Below, piece after piece: positions 35,851 to 44,063 of a DNA stretch of 64,000 bases. The notes beneath the pieces are model-generated. The model saw only the letters and a list, made by a program, of their open reading frames with translations, searched no databases and was not told where the DNA came from. Source of the DNA: Janthinobacterium sp. 1_2014MBL_MicDiv (GTDB lineage Bacteria; Pseudomonadota; Gammaproteobacteria; Burkholderiales; Burkholderiaceae_D); the NCBI RefSeq assembly GCF_001865675.1, contig NZ_CP011319.1:1116001-1180000 (forward strand), in the 5' to 3' direction. The first letter of the stretch is position 1, and every line of letters begins with the position of its first letter. The position numbers were made by a program, and so were the translations under genes.

Positions 35851-37887
35851 ATGAAAATAGATGACCTGGCCTCAAAACACGATCAAGCAAAGATTTTCAA
35901 CCTGGAATATGAGTTTCGCATCAATAAGCTGAAACTCGATTACATCAAGCTGGCCGATGCGGGGCCGGCCGGCGCCGGCAGCGCGCAGATGGCCGAGGAA
36001 CACCAGGCCGGCATTGCCGCCCTGCGCAGTTTCATCGGCGCCAATTTTACGCATTTCAATGCGGCAAGCTGTTCATCGCTGAGCTGCATCCCCACGCGCG
36101 CGCTCGGCGACGACGAGCGCTACCTGCACCGCATCTGGATGGGCGGGCAATTGCCGGCCATCGCGGCCGAGGCGATACAGCAGTGGGGCGCGGCGCTCGA
36201 CGAGGTGCGCCACAATGGCGGCGCGCCGTATGTCTCCATCCTGTGGGTGTGGGATGCGGGGCAGTTGCGCAACGACGAGCGCTTCAGCCCGACGGGCGGG
36301 GCCGGGCGCTACACGGTCGGCCGCTACGCCTTCGGCGGCACGACCCTGCATATCAACTCGCTGCGCGCGCTGGCGCTGGATTTCGCGCCGGAACGCTTCG
36401 ACTTGCTCGACACCCTGCATGCGCAGCGCTATTTCGCCACCCTGTCCGATTATTTCCGCATCCTTATCATGTGCGAATACGGCGGCATCTATATGGATGT
36501 CGACACCATCCCGCACAATCCGGCGACGATCTTCCTGATGAAGCCGGAAGTGCCCGATTATTTCCAGCGCAATAACGGCGACGCTGGGGACACGCGCCAT
36601 CATGTGAGCTGGATGAATCTGTTTCTCGATGAAACCGGCATGCTGATCGCCAAGCGCAATGATGCGGCACTGCGCTCGATCCAGCGCAATGTGAATCGCG
36701 CCTATGCGGGCATCGACCAGCAGATTCCCCGTTCCTGCCCGCAATTCGAAGCGCGGCTGTTTGGCCAGTTCTATGCCGAATGGAAGCAGCATCTGGGCCG
36801 GACCCTGCTCAGTCATGCCGAGTTCTACCAACGCTATTGCGTGCTGTACGACGGCGTGCGCGAAAGCGTCGTGGGCGGCATCCGCGGCATGCGCTTGCTC
36901 GACGACATCATCACGGACATGCACATTCCCCTCAGCGCGGAAGAGCGGCGCGCGTATGTGCGCTGCATCGCCGGACTGGACGATATCGACTGGCAACTCG
37001 ATGATCCTTTGAGCCTGGTCAATGTCGTCGATGTGTTCGACATCGAGGAAGTGCCGCGCATGGCGTATGCTGCCCAATTGCGGGCGGAAATCGATCATTT
37101 CCACTATTACTCTGTGCTGTCGGACGATCCGCAGCTGGACCGCGTGAATGCCATCTTTTGCCGCTACCTGGTGGCCCACCGTTCCATGCATATCGCCGCA
37201 GGCGCCTTCTGGCGTCCCACCGTGGGCCGCCACGGCAGCGGCATGCCGGCAGCCAACGATGCCACCATGGCCGAAGACGAGGGCCAGGCGGGCTTGCTGT
37301 CGCATGCCCCGCTCAGGCTGGTACCCGGCGAACTGCTGGGCGACGAAGCGAAGAACCGCATGGCGAAATTGCTGTTCGCCACCAGCTATCTCGAGTACTG
37401 CTCGTTCGGCAATAAATTGAATCTGCAATTCGTCGAACTGCAGCGGCGGCAGAATATCGAGCCCTACCTGGCGCATATCCATGGCTTGCACGACGAGGAC
37501 GAGCGCTTCATCGGCTTTTTCACGGCCGCGACGATGGCCGAGTTCCAGGCCTGCGGCGCCGTCTCGTATTACCGCGATGACATGAAGGCGCTCGATGACG
37601 CCTATGACGAATTCGTGCTCGCGCATGCGCGCGCCGACGATTGCTTCGTCAGCAGCCTGGCCATCGACGAGAAATACCGGGGGCAGGGCTTGTTCAAGCA
37701 GATGTTCAATGAAATCCGCGACCTGGCCGGCCGCAAGGGCTGCGCGCGGATCACCCTGACGGTGTGGGAAAAGAGCGAAGCCTTGCAAGTGTACCTGCAC
37801 AAGGGCTTTCGCAGCGTGGGCACGTTCGACTATGCGTACAGCCTGTTCTACGACCGCCTGCACTTCCTCGTATATGAGGGAAACTGA
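35851..37887 (+). CDS. DxD glycosyltransferase (TcdB-like fold) fused to a GNAT acetyltransferase
   Basis: A 678-residue two-domain protein. Residues about 80-540 look like a DxD glycosyltransferase: IWMGG (95-99) at the start and LSDYFRILIMCEYGGIYMD..DVD (216-218), the metal-binding pattern shared with large clostridial-toxin glucosyltransferases and type-sugar-binding DXD proteins. The C-terminal 590-678 is a GNAT acetyltransferase (SSLAIDEKYRGQGLFKQMF, acetyl-CoA motif RGQGLF at about 610). No signal peptide. The upstream gene is an MFS pump. Substrate unknown; a toxin or a sugar-modifying biosynthetic enzyme are both possible. ATG 35851 is preferred over GTG 35833. Confidence 0.8.
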   Translation: MKIDDLASKHDQAKIFNLEYEFRINKLKLDYIKLADAGPAGAGSAQMAEEHQAGIAALRSFIGANFTHFNAASCSSLSCIPTRALGDDERYLHRIWMGGQLPAIAAEAIQQWGAALDEVRHNGGAPYVSILWVWDAGQLRNDERFSPTGGAGRYTVGRYAFGGTTLHINSLRALALDFAPERFDLLDTLHAQRYFATLSDYFRILIMCEYGGIYMDVDTIPHNPATIFLMKPEVPDYFQRNNGDAGDTRHHVSWMNLFLDETGMLIAKRNDAALRSIQRNVNRAYAGIDQQIPRSCPQFEARLFGQFYAEWKQHLGRTLLSHAEFYQRYCVLYDGVRESVVGGIRGMRLLDDIITDMHIPLSAEERRAYVRCIAGLDDIDWQLDDPLSLVNVVDVFDIEEVPRMAYAAQLRAEIDHFHYYSVLSDDPQLDRVNAIFCRYLVAHRSMHIAAGAFWRPTVGRHGSGMPAANDATMAEDEGQAGLLSHAPLRLVPGELLGDEAKNRMAKLLFATSYLEYCSFGNKLNLQFVELQRRQNIEPYLAHIHGLHDEDERFIGFFTAATMAEFQACGAVSYYRDDMKALDDAYDEFVLAHARADDCFVSSLAIDEKYRGQGLFKQMFNEIRDLAGRKGCARITLTVWEKSEALQVYLHKGFRSVGTFDYAYSLFYDRLHFLVYEGN

Positions 37888-37930
37888 GGAGGGAAACTGC
37901 GGAAGGAAACAGCGGAAGGAAACAGCGGGG
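37879..37930. repeat. 13-bp tandem repeat, four units, across the stop codon
   Basis: Four 13-base units (GGAAACTGAGGAG, GGAAACTGCGGAA, GGAAACAGCGGAA, GGAAACAGCGGGG) starting inside the GT-GNAT gene and covering its TGA (37885-37887). Unit-number change would alter the last residues and stop of the protein. Confidence 0.8.
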
Positions 37931-37965
37931 AACAGGGGCGGCTGGCGGCCGCCCCTTGACGAAAC

Positions 37966-39231
37966 TTACAGGGCCAGGAAGGCGAGGGCCGCCACGGCCG
38001 TTGGCAGCAGGGCGCCGGCCAGCAGGCCGACGGCGCCGATCGATTCATCCTTGAAGCCGCGGCGCAGCAGGGCCACGCCAGCCGGGTTCGGCGCATTGGC
38101 GATGACGGTCAGGCCGCCGCCGGCCACGGCGCCTGCCACCAGCATGTATTTCGCTTCGTCCGTCATGCCGACGATCAGCGAACCGAGGTAGGTCAGGGCG
38201 GCATTGTCGGTGATCGCCGTCAAACCGAGGGCGCCGAAGAACAGGGCCAGCGGTTTCAGGCTGGAAACGATGGGCTGCAGCCACCATTGCTGCATGCCGC
38301 CCAGCACCACCAGGCCGCCGAGGAAGAAGCCGACCAATAAACCTTCCTTCAGGATCAGCGGGCTTTGATAGCGCTCATAGGCCTGCACGAAGCCGAGGAA
38401 GAACAGGAACAGGCCGATGAACAGCACCGGATGGTGCGCCAGCGCCACCACGCCAGCGAGCACGATCATGTGCACGAGGCTGATGGCCAGCGGCACTTTC
38501 GGCGCTTCCACTTCACCGGATTTCGGCTTGATGTCGGACGTGTTGCTATGCAGGTATTTGCGCAGCAGGATGCTCACGCCCGTGGCGTTGACCAGCACGG
38601 CGATGGCCGCTTTCCAGCCGAAATGGCTGGCCATGAAGGCGCTGTCCCAGTTCCAGGTGGTGGCGACCATCAGCACGGGCGGCGCCGCGTACGAGGTCAA
38701 GGTGCCGCCGATGGAAACGTTGACGAAGAGCACACCCAGGGCGCCGTATTTCAGCCATTCAGGGATGCCCGGGCGAAAGATTTGCGGCGCCAGCATCAGC
38801 GCGGCCAGGGTCATGGCGGCCGGTTCCGTGATCATCGAGCCCGTCAGGGGCACGAGGGCCAGGCCCAGCCAGACGAGGGCCAGTTCCGTACGCAGCGGCA
38901 TCACGCGCGCCACTCCTTTCAGCAGGCGCTGCACGGCGTCGAGCACGGGGCGCGAGGCGGCCACCACCATGACGACAAAGACGAACAGTGGCTCCGTGTA
39001 CTGGCGCGACTCGGCATATTCGATGGCCGCATCGCCGCCCGAGACAAAGGCCATGATGATGATCAAGATGAAGGCCCAGAAGCCGAACACAACTTCTACT
39101 TCGCCCAGCAGGTGCAGCAAGCCCGCATGGCGCGGATGGCGGTTTGCCAAGGTTTCAAACGACTTGGCGGCGAAGGTGTGGATGAGCGCAAGGCCGAAGA
39201 CGATCGCGCTGATGAGTTGGATGGTGGTCAA
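37966..39231 (-). CDS. Putative Na+/H+ antiporter
   Basis: A 421-residue polytopic protein with about 11 helices. It fits the putative Na+/H+ antiporter group (Na_H_antiport_3 type): NVSIGGTLTSYAAPPVLMVA, EPAAMTLAALMLAP and a C-terminal TDNAALTYLGSLIVG with conserved Asp and Asn. Start is probably TTG at 39231, since AAGGAA lies 6 bases before it and the longer ORF (39423) runs through the LexA box of imuA. Divergent from imuA. Confidence 0.83.
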   Translation of the reverse strand: MTTIQLISAIVFGLALIHTFAAKSFETLANRHPRHAGLLHLLGEVEVVFGFWAFILIIIMAFVSGGDAAIEYAESRQYTEPLFVFVVMVVAASRPVLDAVQRLLKGVARVMPLRTELALVWLGLALVPLTGSMITEPAAMTLAALMLAPQIFRPGIPEWLKYGALGVLFVNVSIGGTLTSYAAPPVLMVATTWNWDSAFMASHFGWKAAIAVLVNATGVSILLRKYLHSNTSDIKPKSGEVEAPKVPLAISLVHMIVLAGVVALAHHPVLFIGLFLFFLGFVQAYERYQSPLILKEGLLVGFFLGGLVVLGGMQQWWLQPIVSSLKPLALFFGALGLTAITDNAALTYLGSLIVGMTDEAKYMLVAGAVAGGGLTVIANAPNPAGVALLRRGFKDESIGAVGLLAGALLPTAVAALAFLAL

Positions 39232-39400
39232 ATGAGTTTCCTTATGGACGGAGGATGCCGACTGGTACGTTGCCAGACGGTAAGGAGAGTGCTTATGGTA
39301 CAGCAATCGATGCCCAGAACGGGTTTTTTCGGACGTGGCGGAGCGGCCTAGGCAGCGGCAATGCGCAGATAAGCCTTGCCAAAAGCGGGGCTGGATAGTA

Positions 39401-39416
39401 CTGTATATGCATACAG
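39401..39416 (+). promoter_or_regulatory. LexA (SOS) box of imuAB
   Basis: CTGTATATGCATACAG is a perfect CTGT-N8-ACAG SOS box, 32 bases upstream of imuA. TTGCCA (39376-39381) could be the -35, placing the -10 on the box itself, as expected for repression. Confidence 0.93.
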
Positions 39417-39447
39417 TATTCATCTTCCTCTTTCTTCATATTAAATC

Positions 39448-40158
39448 ATGCAACATTCCGAATTGATGGCGTCGCCGGAAGCCTTGCACCCGTCCCTGTG
39501 GCGCGCCTCGCAGCTGGGACAGGCGGCCACGCGCTGCCTGGACACGGGCTTTGCCGCGCTGTCCGCGCAGCTGCCCGGCGGCGGCTGGCCTGGCGGCAGC
39601 CTGATCGATTTATTGGTGCAGCAGCCGGGCAGCGGCGAATTGCGCCTGCTGGCGCCCGCGCTGGCCCAGTTGCGTGATCTGCCCATCGTGCTGTTGCAGC
39701 CGCCCCATCCGCCGCAGGCGCTGGCCCTGGCCGCGCAAGGCCTGGCGCCGTCGCAACTGCTGTGGCTGCGCAGCGCCGGCAGCAAGGATGCCTTGTGGGC
39801 GGCGGAAAACATCTTGCGCAGCGGCAGTTGCGGCGCCCTGCTGTTCTGGCAGACGCACGTGCGCGGCGACAGCCTGCGCCGGCTGCACCTGGCGGCGCAA
39901 GGCGGCCATACCCTGTTCTGCATGTTGCGCCCGCTGCATGGCGCGCAGGATGCGTCGCCGGCGCCGTTGCGCCTGTCCGTGCGGCCGGCCGCCGGCGGCA
40001 TCGAGATCGGCTTCATCAAACGCCGGGGACCGCAGCGCGATGCGCCGCTGTTCCTGCCCCTGCAACCTCCTTCTGTACTGCTACGCCATGCGACTCTGGA
40101 TCGGCCTTTGCCTGTCCCGGCTCCCGCTCGAAGTGTTTTGTCCGCGCTGGTCGGCTGA
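39448..40158 (+). CDS. imuA: Translesion synthesis-associated protein ImuA
   Basis: ImuA is the RecA-like/SulA-type partner of the ImuB-DnaE2 mutasome. The 236-residue protein shows the RecA-like elements of the family: HPSLWRASQLG, the Gly-rich PGGGWPGGSLIDLLVQQPG (in place of a Walker A) and AGSKDALWAAENILRSGSCGALLFW. No intact Walker A, as usual for ImuA. It lies behind a LexA box and its 3' end overlaps imuB by 71 bases. Confidence 0.93.
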   Translation: MQHSELMASPEALHPSLWRASQLGQAATRCLDTGFAALSAQLPGGGWPGGSLIDLLVQQPGSGELRLLAPALAQLRDLPIVLLQPPHPPQALALAAQGLAPSQLLWLRSAGSKDALWAAENILRSGSCGALLFWQTHVRGDSLRRLHLAAQGGHTLFCMLRPLHGAQDASPAPLRLSVRPAAGGIEIGFIKRRGPQRDAPLFLPLQPPSVLLRHATLDRPLPVPAPARSVLSALVG

Positions 40159-41575
40159 CATTCTCGGCGTGGTGCTGGAGCAGGAGCAAGTGATGGCCGT
40201 GTCGCCGCTGGCGCGGGCCGCCGGCATCCGGCCCGGCATGCGCCGCGCGGGCGCGCTGATGCTGGCGCCGCAGGCGCGCCTGCACGAACGCTCGCCCGAA
40301 CGGGAAGCGCTGGCCCTGCAAGAGGTGGCGTTGGCGCTGCTGCAATATTCGCCGCTGGTGGCGCAGGGCGAGGAAGCGACCCTGCTGGTCGACGCGGGCG
40401 CCAGCCTGCGCCTGTTTGGCGGCGTGCGCGCCCTGTGCCGGCAGATCGCGGCCAGCTTGCGCGCGCTCGGCTACACGGCCCAGCTATCGTGCGCGCCCAC
40501 GGCGCGCGGCGCCTGGCTGCTGGCGCGCGCCGGTACGCGCCGGGGCCGGGTGCTGGGCATGGAGAGCCTCGTGCGCCGCCTCGACCGCCTGCCGTGCGCC
40601 TGGCTGCCGCCCGCGCGCCCCTGGCTCGACTGGCTGGACGGCATCGGCTGCCGCACCCTGGGGCAGTTGCGCCAGTTGCCCCGGCCCGGCCTGCAGCGCC
40701 GCTGCGGCGCGGCCCTGCTCGATATGCTCGACGATGCGCATGGACACGGCACGGAACTGTTCGTCTGGCTGGAAGCGCCGCCCACGTTTCGCGCCAGTCT
40801 GGAGTTGTTCGACCGCGTGGAACACGCGGACGCGCTGCTGTTCGGCGCGCGCCGCCTGCTGCAGCAAATGACGGGCTGGCTATGCGCGCGGCAATTCGCC
40901 GTCGAACGCATCGCGCTGCTGCTGGCGCACGAGCGGGGCCGGGTGGCGCGCCCGCCCACCGTCATCGAGCTGGCCCTGGGCGAGGCCGTCTGGCGCGACG
41001 AGCATTTGTTGCGCTTGCTCAAGGAGCGCCTGGCGCAGCTGGTACTGGATGCGCCCGTGATCGGCCTGACCCTGGAGGCGCTGCAAGTGCAGCCGATGGC
41101 GCCGCCCAGCGCCACCCTGTTTCCCGAGCCGGGCGGCACGCCGCAGGAGCGCCAGCGCCTGATGGAATTGCTGGTGGCGCGCCTGGGCGCAGAAAATGTC
41201 TTGCAGGCATCACCGCGCGCCGATTACCGCCCCGAGGCAGCCAATCAGTGGCTGCCGCTGCCGGCCAAGCCCATTGCAAGAAGCGCGGTGCCGGACTTGC
41301 CGCCCGGCTTGTCCGGCATGCCCCGTCCCGGCTGGCTGCTGGCCCAGCCCATCGCCCTGCTGATGCGCGAGCACCGGCCATTCTATGGTTCACCGCTGAA
41401 AATGGTCTCCGTGGCCGAACGCATCGAGGCGGGCTGGTGGGGGCAGTCGCAGGCGCGCGATTATTTCATCGCGGAAGGACGCGACCACGCCCATTACTGG
41501 GTCTACCGCGAACGCATCGCCGGCGGCGGCGAAGATGCCGCACCGCGCTGGTTCCTGCATGGCTTGTTTGGCTGA
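40088..41575 (+). CDS. imuB: ImuB, Y-family DNA polymerase-like scaffold
   Basis: ImuB is a catalytically inactive Y-family polymerase that links ImuA, DnaE2 and the beta clamp. 495 residues. The N-terminus has MRLWIGLCLSRLPLE, without the DxDxFFA acidic cluster of active polymerases, and LVDAGASLRLFGG in the palm; the finger/little-finger parts follow. A QWLPLP stretch near residue 385 may be the clamp-binding element. ATG 40088 is inside imuA's end, giving translational coupling. The window has no dnaE2 directly after it, unlike many imuAB operons. Confidence 0.93.
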   Translation: MRLWIGLCLSRLPLEVFCPRWSADILGVVLEQEQVMAVSPLARAAGIRPGMRRAGALMLAPQARLHERSPEREALALQEVALALLQYSPLVAQGEEATLLVDAGASLRLFGGVRALCRQIAASLRALGYTAQLSCAPTARGAWLLARAGTRRGRVLGMESLVRRLDRLPCAWLPPARPWLDWLDGIGCRTLGQLRQLPRPGLQRRCGAALLDMLDDAHGHGTELFVWLEAPPTFRASLELFDRVEHADALLFGARRLLQQMTGWLCARQFAVERIALLLAHERGRVARPPTVIELALGEAVWRDEHLLRLLKERLAQLVLDAPVIGLTLEALQVQPMAPPSATLFPEPGGTPQERQRLMELLVARLGAENVLQASPRADYRPEAANQWLPLPAKPIARSAVPDLPPGLSGMPRPGWLLAQPIALLMREHRPFYGSPLKMVSVAERIEAGWWGQSQARDYFIAEGRDHAHYWVYRERIAGGGEDAAPRWFLHGLFG

Positions 41576-41691
41576 GCGGGGGGCGCGGCGCAGGCAGGGC
41601 AAGCCGCCGCATGCGCTGCCCTGCTGAAATGGCCATGCTTGGCTATACTGGCTGCCCGGCGTCGCGTCTTTCATATCAATAAAGGATTTCC

Positions 41692-42396
41692 ATGTCACAG
41701 CTTTCCGACTTTCCCATCACCAAGAAATGGCCTGCCCAGCATCCCGAGCGTCTGCAGCTGTATTCGCTGCCGACGCCGAACGGCATCAAGGTGTCGATCC
41801 TGCTGGAAGAGCTAGGCCTGGCGTACGAGCCGCACCTGGTCAGTTTCGAGCAGAACGACCAGCTGTCGCCCGCCTTCCTGTCGCTCAATCCGAACAACAA
41901 GATTCCCGCCATCCTCGACCCGCAGGGGCCCGATGGCAAGCCGCTGGCGCTGTTCGAGTCGGGCGCCATCCTGCTGTACCTGGCCGAGAAGACGGGCCAG
42001 TTCCTGCCGCAGGACGCGGGCTTGCGCTATGAAACCATGCAGTGGCTGATGTTCCAGATGGGCGGTATCGGCCCCATGTTCGGCCAGGTGGGCTTCTTCC
42101 ACAAGTTCGCCGGCAAGGATTACGCAGACAAGCGCCCGCTGGAGCGCTACATCGGCGAATCGAAGCGCCTGCTGGGCGTGCTCGAGCAGCGCCTGCAGGG
42201 CCGCGACTGGATCATGGGCGGGCAGTACACGATCGCCGACATCGCCATCTTCCCGTGGGTGCGCTGCCTGGTGGGCTTCTATGGCGCCGGCGAGCTGGTC
42301 GGCATCGACAATTTCCCGAACGTGCAGCGCGTGCTCGACGCCTTCCTTGCCCGTCCGGCCGTCGCCAGGGGCCTCGATATACCCAAACGCGATTAA
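41692..42396 (+). CDS. Glutathione S-transferase (YfcG/YghU-like)
   Basis: A 234-residue cytosolic GST. An N-terminal thioredoxin-like domain (about 20-105; LYSLPTPNGIKVSILLEELG, then PNNKIPAI and ESGAILLYLAEK) and an all-helical C-terminal domain with GGQYTIADIAIFPW. The TPN start is typical of the Nu-class YfcG/YghU GSTs. Likely disulfide-bond reductase activity by family. It stands alone with ATG at 41692 and AAAGGA upstream. Confidence 0.9.
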   Translation: MSQLSDFPITKKWPAQHPERLQLYSLPTPNGIKVSILLEELGLAYEPHLVSFEQNDQLSPAFLSLNPNNKIPAILDPQGPDGKPLALFESGAILLYLAEKTGQFLPQDAGLRYETMQWLMFQMGGIGPMFGQVGFFHKFAGKDYADKRPLERYIGESKRLLGVLEQRLQGRDWIMGGQYTIADIAIFPWVRCLVGFYGAGELVGIDNFPNVQRVLDAFLARPAVARGLDIPKRD

Positions 42397-42476
42397 TTCT
42401 GGCCGCCTGCGCCGCTGGCCGGGCGGCGCTACAATGCGCCATCGGCCGGCATGCCCGGCAGCTTTGATCTGAGACA

Positions 42477-43241
42477 ATGAAATCCACCCGGCAAGATTTT
42501 CCCGGCGCGCACGGCCATGTGCTGGCGGCGCGGCTCGATGCGCCCGATGGCGCCATCCGCGCCTACGCGCTGTTCGCCCACTGCTTCACGTGCGGTAAGG
42601 ACGTGCTGGCCGCGCGGCGCATCGCGCAGGGTTTGACGGAACACGGCATCGCCGTGCTGCGCTTCGATTTCACGGGGCTGGGCGCCAGCGAAGGCGAGTT
42701 CGCCGCCACCAATTTTTCATCGAATGTGGATGACCTGGTGGTGGCTGCCGATTTCCTGCGCGCCAGGCACGCGGCACCGCAATTGCTGATCGGCCATAGC
42801 CTGGGCGGCGCGGCCGTGCTGGCCGCCGCCGCGCAAGTGCCGGAAGCAACGGCCGTGGTGACCCTGGCCGCGCCGAGCACGCCCGCCTACGTGACGCGCA
42901 TGTTCAGCGATCACCTGGAGAAAATCGCCGCCGAGGGCGAAGCGCTGGTGCAGCTGGAAGGGCGACCGTTTCGCATCCGCCAGCAATTCGTCGACGACGC
43001 GGGCAGCCACAGTTTAAAAGACCACATCGCCGGCTTGCGCCGCGCCCTGCTGGTGATGCACGCGCCGAACGACACGACGGTGAGCCTGTCGAACGCGATG
43101 GATATTTTTACGGCAGCGAAACACCCGAAAAGCTTCGTCTCGCTCGACGACGCCGATCATTTATTGACGGGGCGCAATGATGCGGCGTATGTCGCTAATG
43201 TCATCGCCGCCTGGAGCGCGCGCTACCTGCAGCCGCAGTGA
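42477..43241 (+). CDS. Alpha/beta hydrolase
   Basis: A 254-residue hydrolase of the group often fused to OsmC. Catalytic nucleophile S108 in IGHSLGGAAVLAAAA; FAHCFTCGKDVLAA near the N-terminus and LDDADHLLTG near the C-terminus complete the typical pattern with Asp and His. Here the OsmC part is absent, so it is a stand-alone version. Substrate unknown. 80 bases after the GST. Confidence 0.86.
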   Translation: MKSTRQDFPGAHGHVLAARLDAPDGAIRAYALFAHCFTCGKDVLAARRIAQGLTEHGIAVLRFDFTGLGASEGEFAATNFSSNVDDLVVAADFLRARHAAPQLLIGHSLGGAAVLAAAAQVPEATAVVTLAAPSTPAYVTRMFSDHLEKIAAEGEALVQLEGRPFRIRQQFVDDAGSHSLKDHIAGLRRALLVMHAPNDTTVSLSNAMDIFTAAKHPKSFVSLDDADHLLTGRNDAAYVANVIAAWSARYLQPQ

Positions 43242-43508
43242 TCAGGCATCCGGCCGCGCCAGCGCGGCGCTGATCGCATGGCAATCCGATTCATAGCCAT
43301 GCAGGGGCAAGGATTGCAGCTTCCTGGCGTACCGCTCCATGGCGGCGGGATCTTGCGTTGCCGCCGCCGCTTGCGCCTGTTGCCCCAGTTCGCTGATGAT
43401 GGCGGAATAGCACATATTGCTGTGGAACGCAGTCTGGAAGACGCCCGCATAAAAGGCCAGGATGGCGGTGGACAGGACGGCGATGGCGGCAATGCTGAAA
43501 CGGAGCAT
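43242..43508 (-). CDS. Small membrane-anchored protein
   Basis: An 88-residue protein with an N-terminal helix (about 2-25, LRFSIAAIAVLSTAILAFYA) and a periplasmic-type remainder of about 60 residues with two cysteines (SNMCYSAI and YESDCHAI). No family recognised. The stop abuts the hydrolase end on the other strand (convergent, 0 bases apart). Start at 43508 with AAAGA upstream; the longer frame from 43694 overlaps the next gene. Confidence 0.6.
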   Translation of the reverse strand: MLRFSIAAIAVLSTAILAFYAGVFQTAFHSNMCYSAIISELGQQAQAAAATQDPAAMERYARKLQSLPLHGYESDCHAISAALARPDA

Positions 43509-43641
43509 GAAGTCTTTCGCATGAAAAACGCCGTAACGGCACAGGGCAGATACGGCGCAGATGGCGGAACCGGTCGGATAAGCTGGGTGCCTGAAAAGTG
43601 CCCAGGGCAAGGCAACAAGGCCATGGGCCTTTTGCGGGCGC

Positions 43642-43992
43642 TCAGTCCTCGTCGAACTCGGCGGAAAGATCTTTCCAGCCCTTGCTGGCCGCAAAGGCCG
43701 AAAACTCTTCCGGCGCTTCCAGAACGATCAGTTTCTTGTCTTGCAGGCCCAGGTCGCCATGGCCGAAGTCGGGGCCCACGTAGCCGAGGCTGCGCAAGCG
43801 GGCCAGGATGTGGCCGACCAGGGTCTTGTCCTTGTAGGCGCCCGCTTCGAGCGGGGCGGAAAAATCGACGTAGACGTCGATGATGCCGTAGCCTTCGTCG
43901 AAGATGCGGATGGCCTTGATGTCGTGGGCACGGCCGGAGCCGTCGGTGGCCTTGAAGGGGCCGCTGAGCTGGATGTCGGTGTCATTGTTCAT
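43642..43992 (-). CDS. Hypothetical 116-residue protein
   Basis: A small acidic cytosolic protein beginning MNNDTDIQLSGPFKATDGSG and containing IIDVYVDFSAPLEAGAYKDK. No motif was recognised; the tail is very acidic (SAEFDED). The longer ORF (to 44691) is a shadow of the M61 gene. Codon use fits the neighbours. Confidence 0.6.
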   Translation of the reverse strand: MNNDTDIQLSGPFKATDGSGRAHDIKAIRIFDEGYGIIDVYVDFSAPLEAGAYKDKTLVGHILARLRSLGYVGPDFGHGDLGLQDKKLIVLEAPEEFSAFAASKGWKDLSAEFDED

Positions 43993-44063
43993 GCCGCCAG
44001 CATACACCAAAAGCCGGCCCCGCAGAGGGGGCGCCACGCAAAATCCCCATGCCCGCGAGCACT

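Noticed and set aside
37879..37930. Possible CRISPR-like repeats
   Set aside because: Units are 13 bases, directly adjacent without spacers; a simple tandem repeat.
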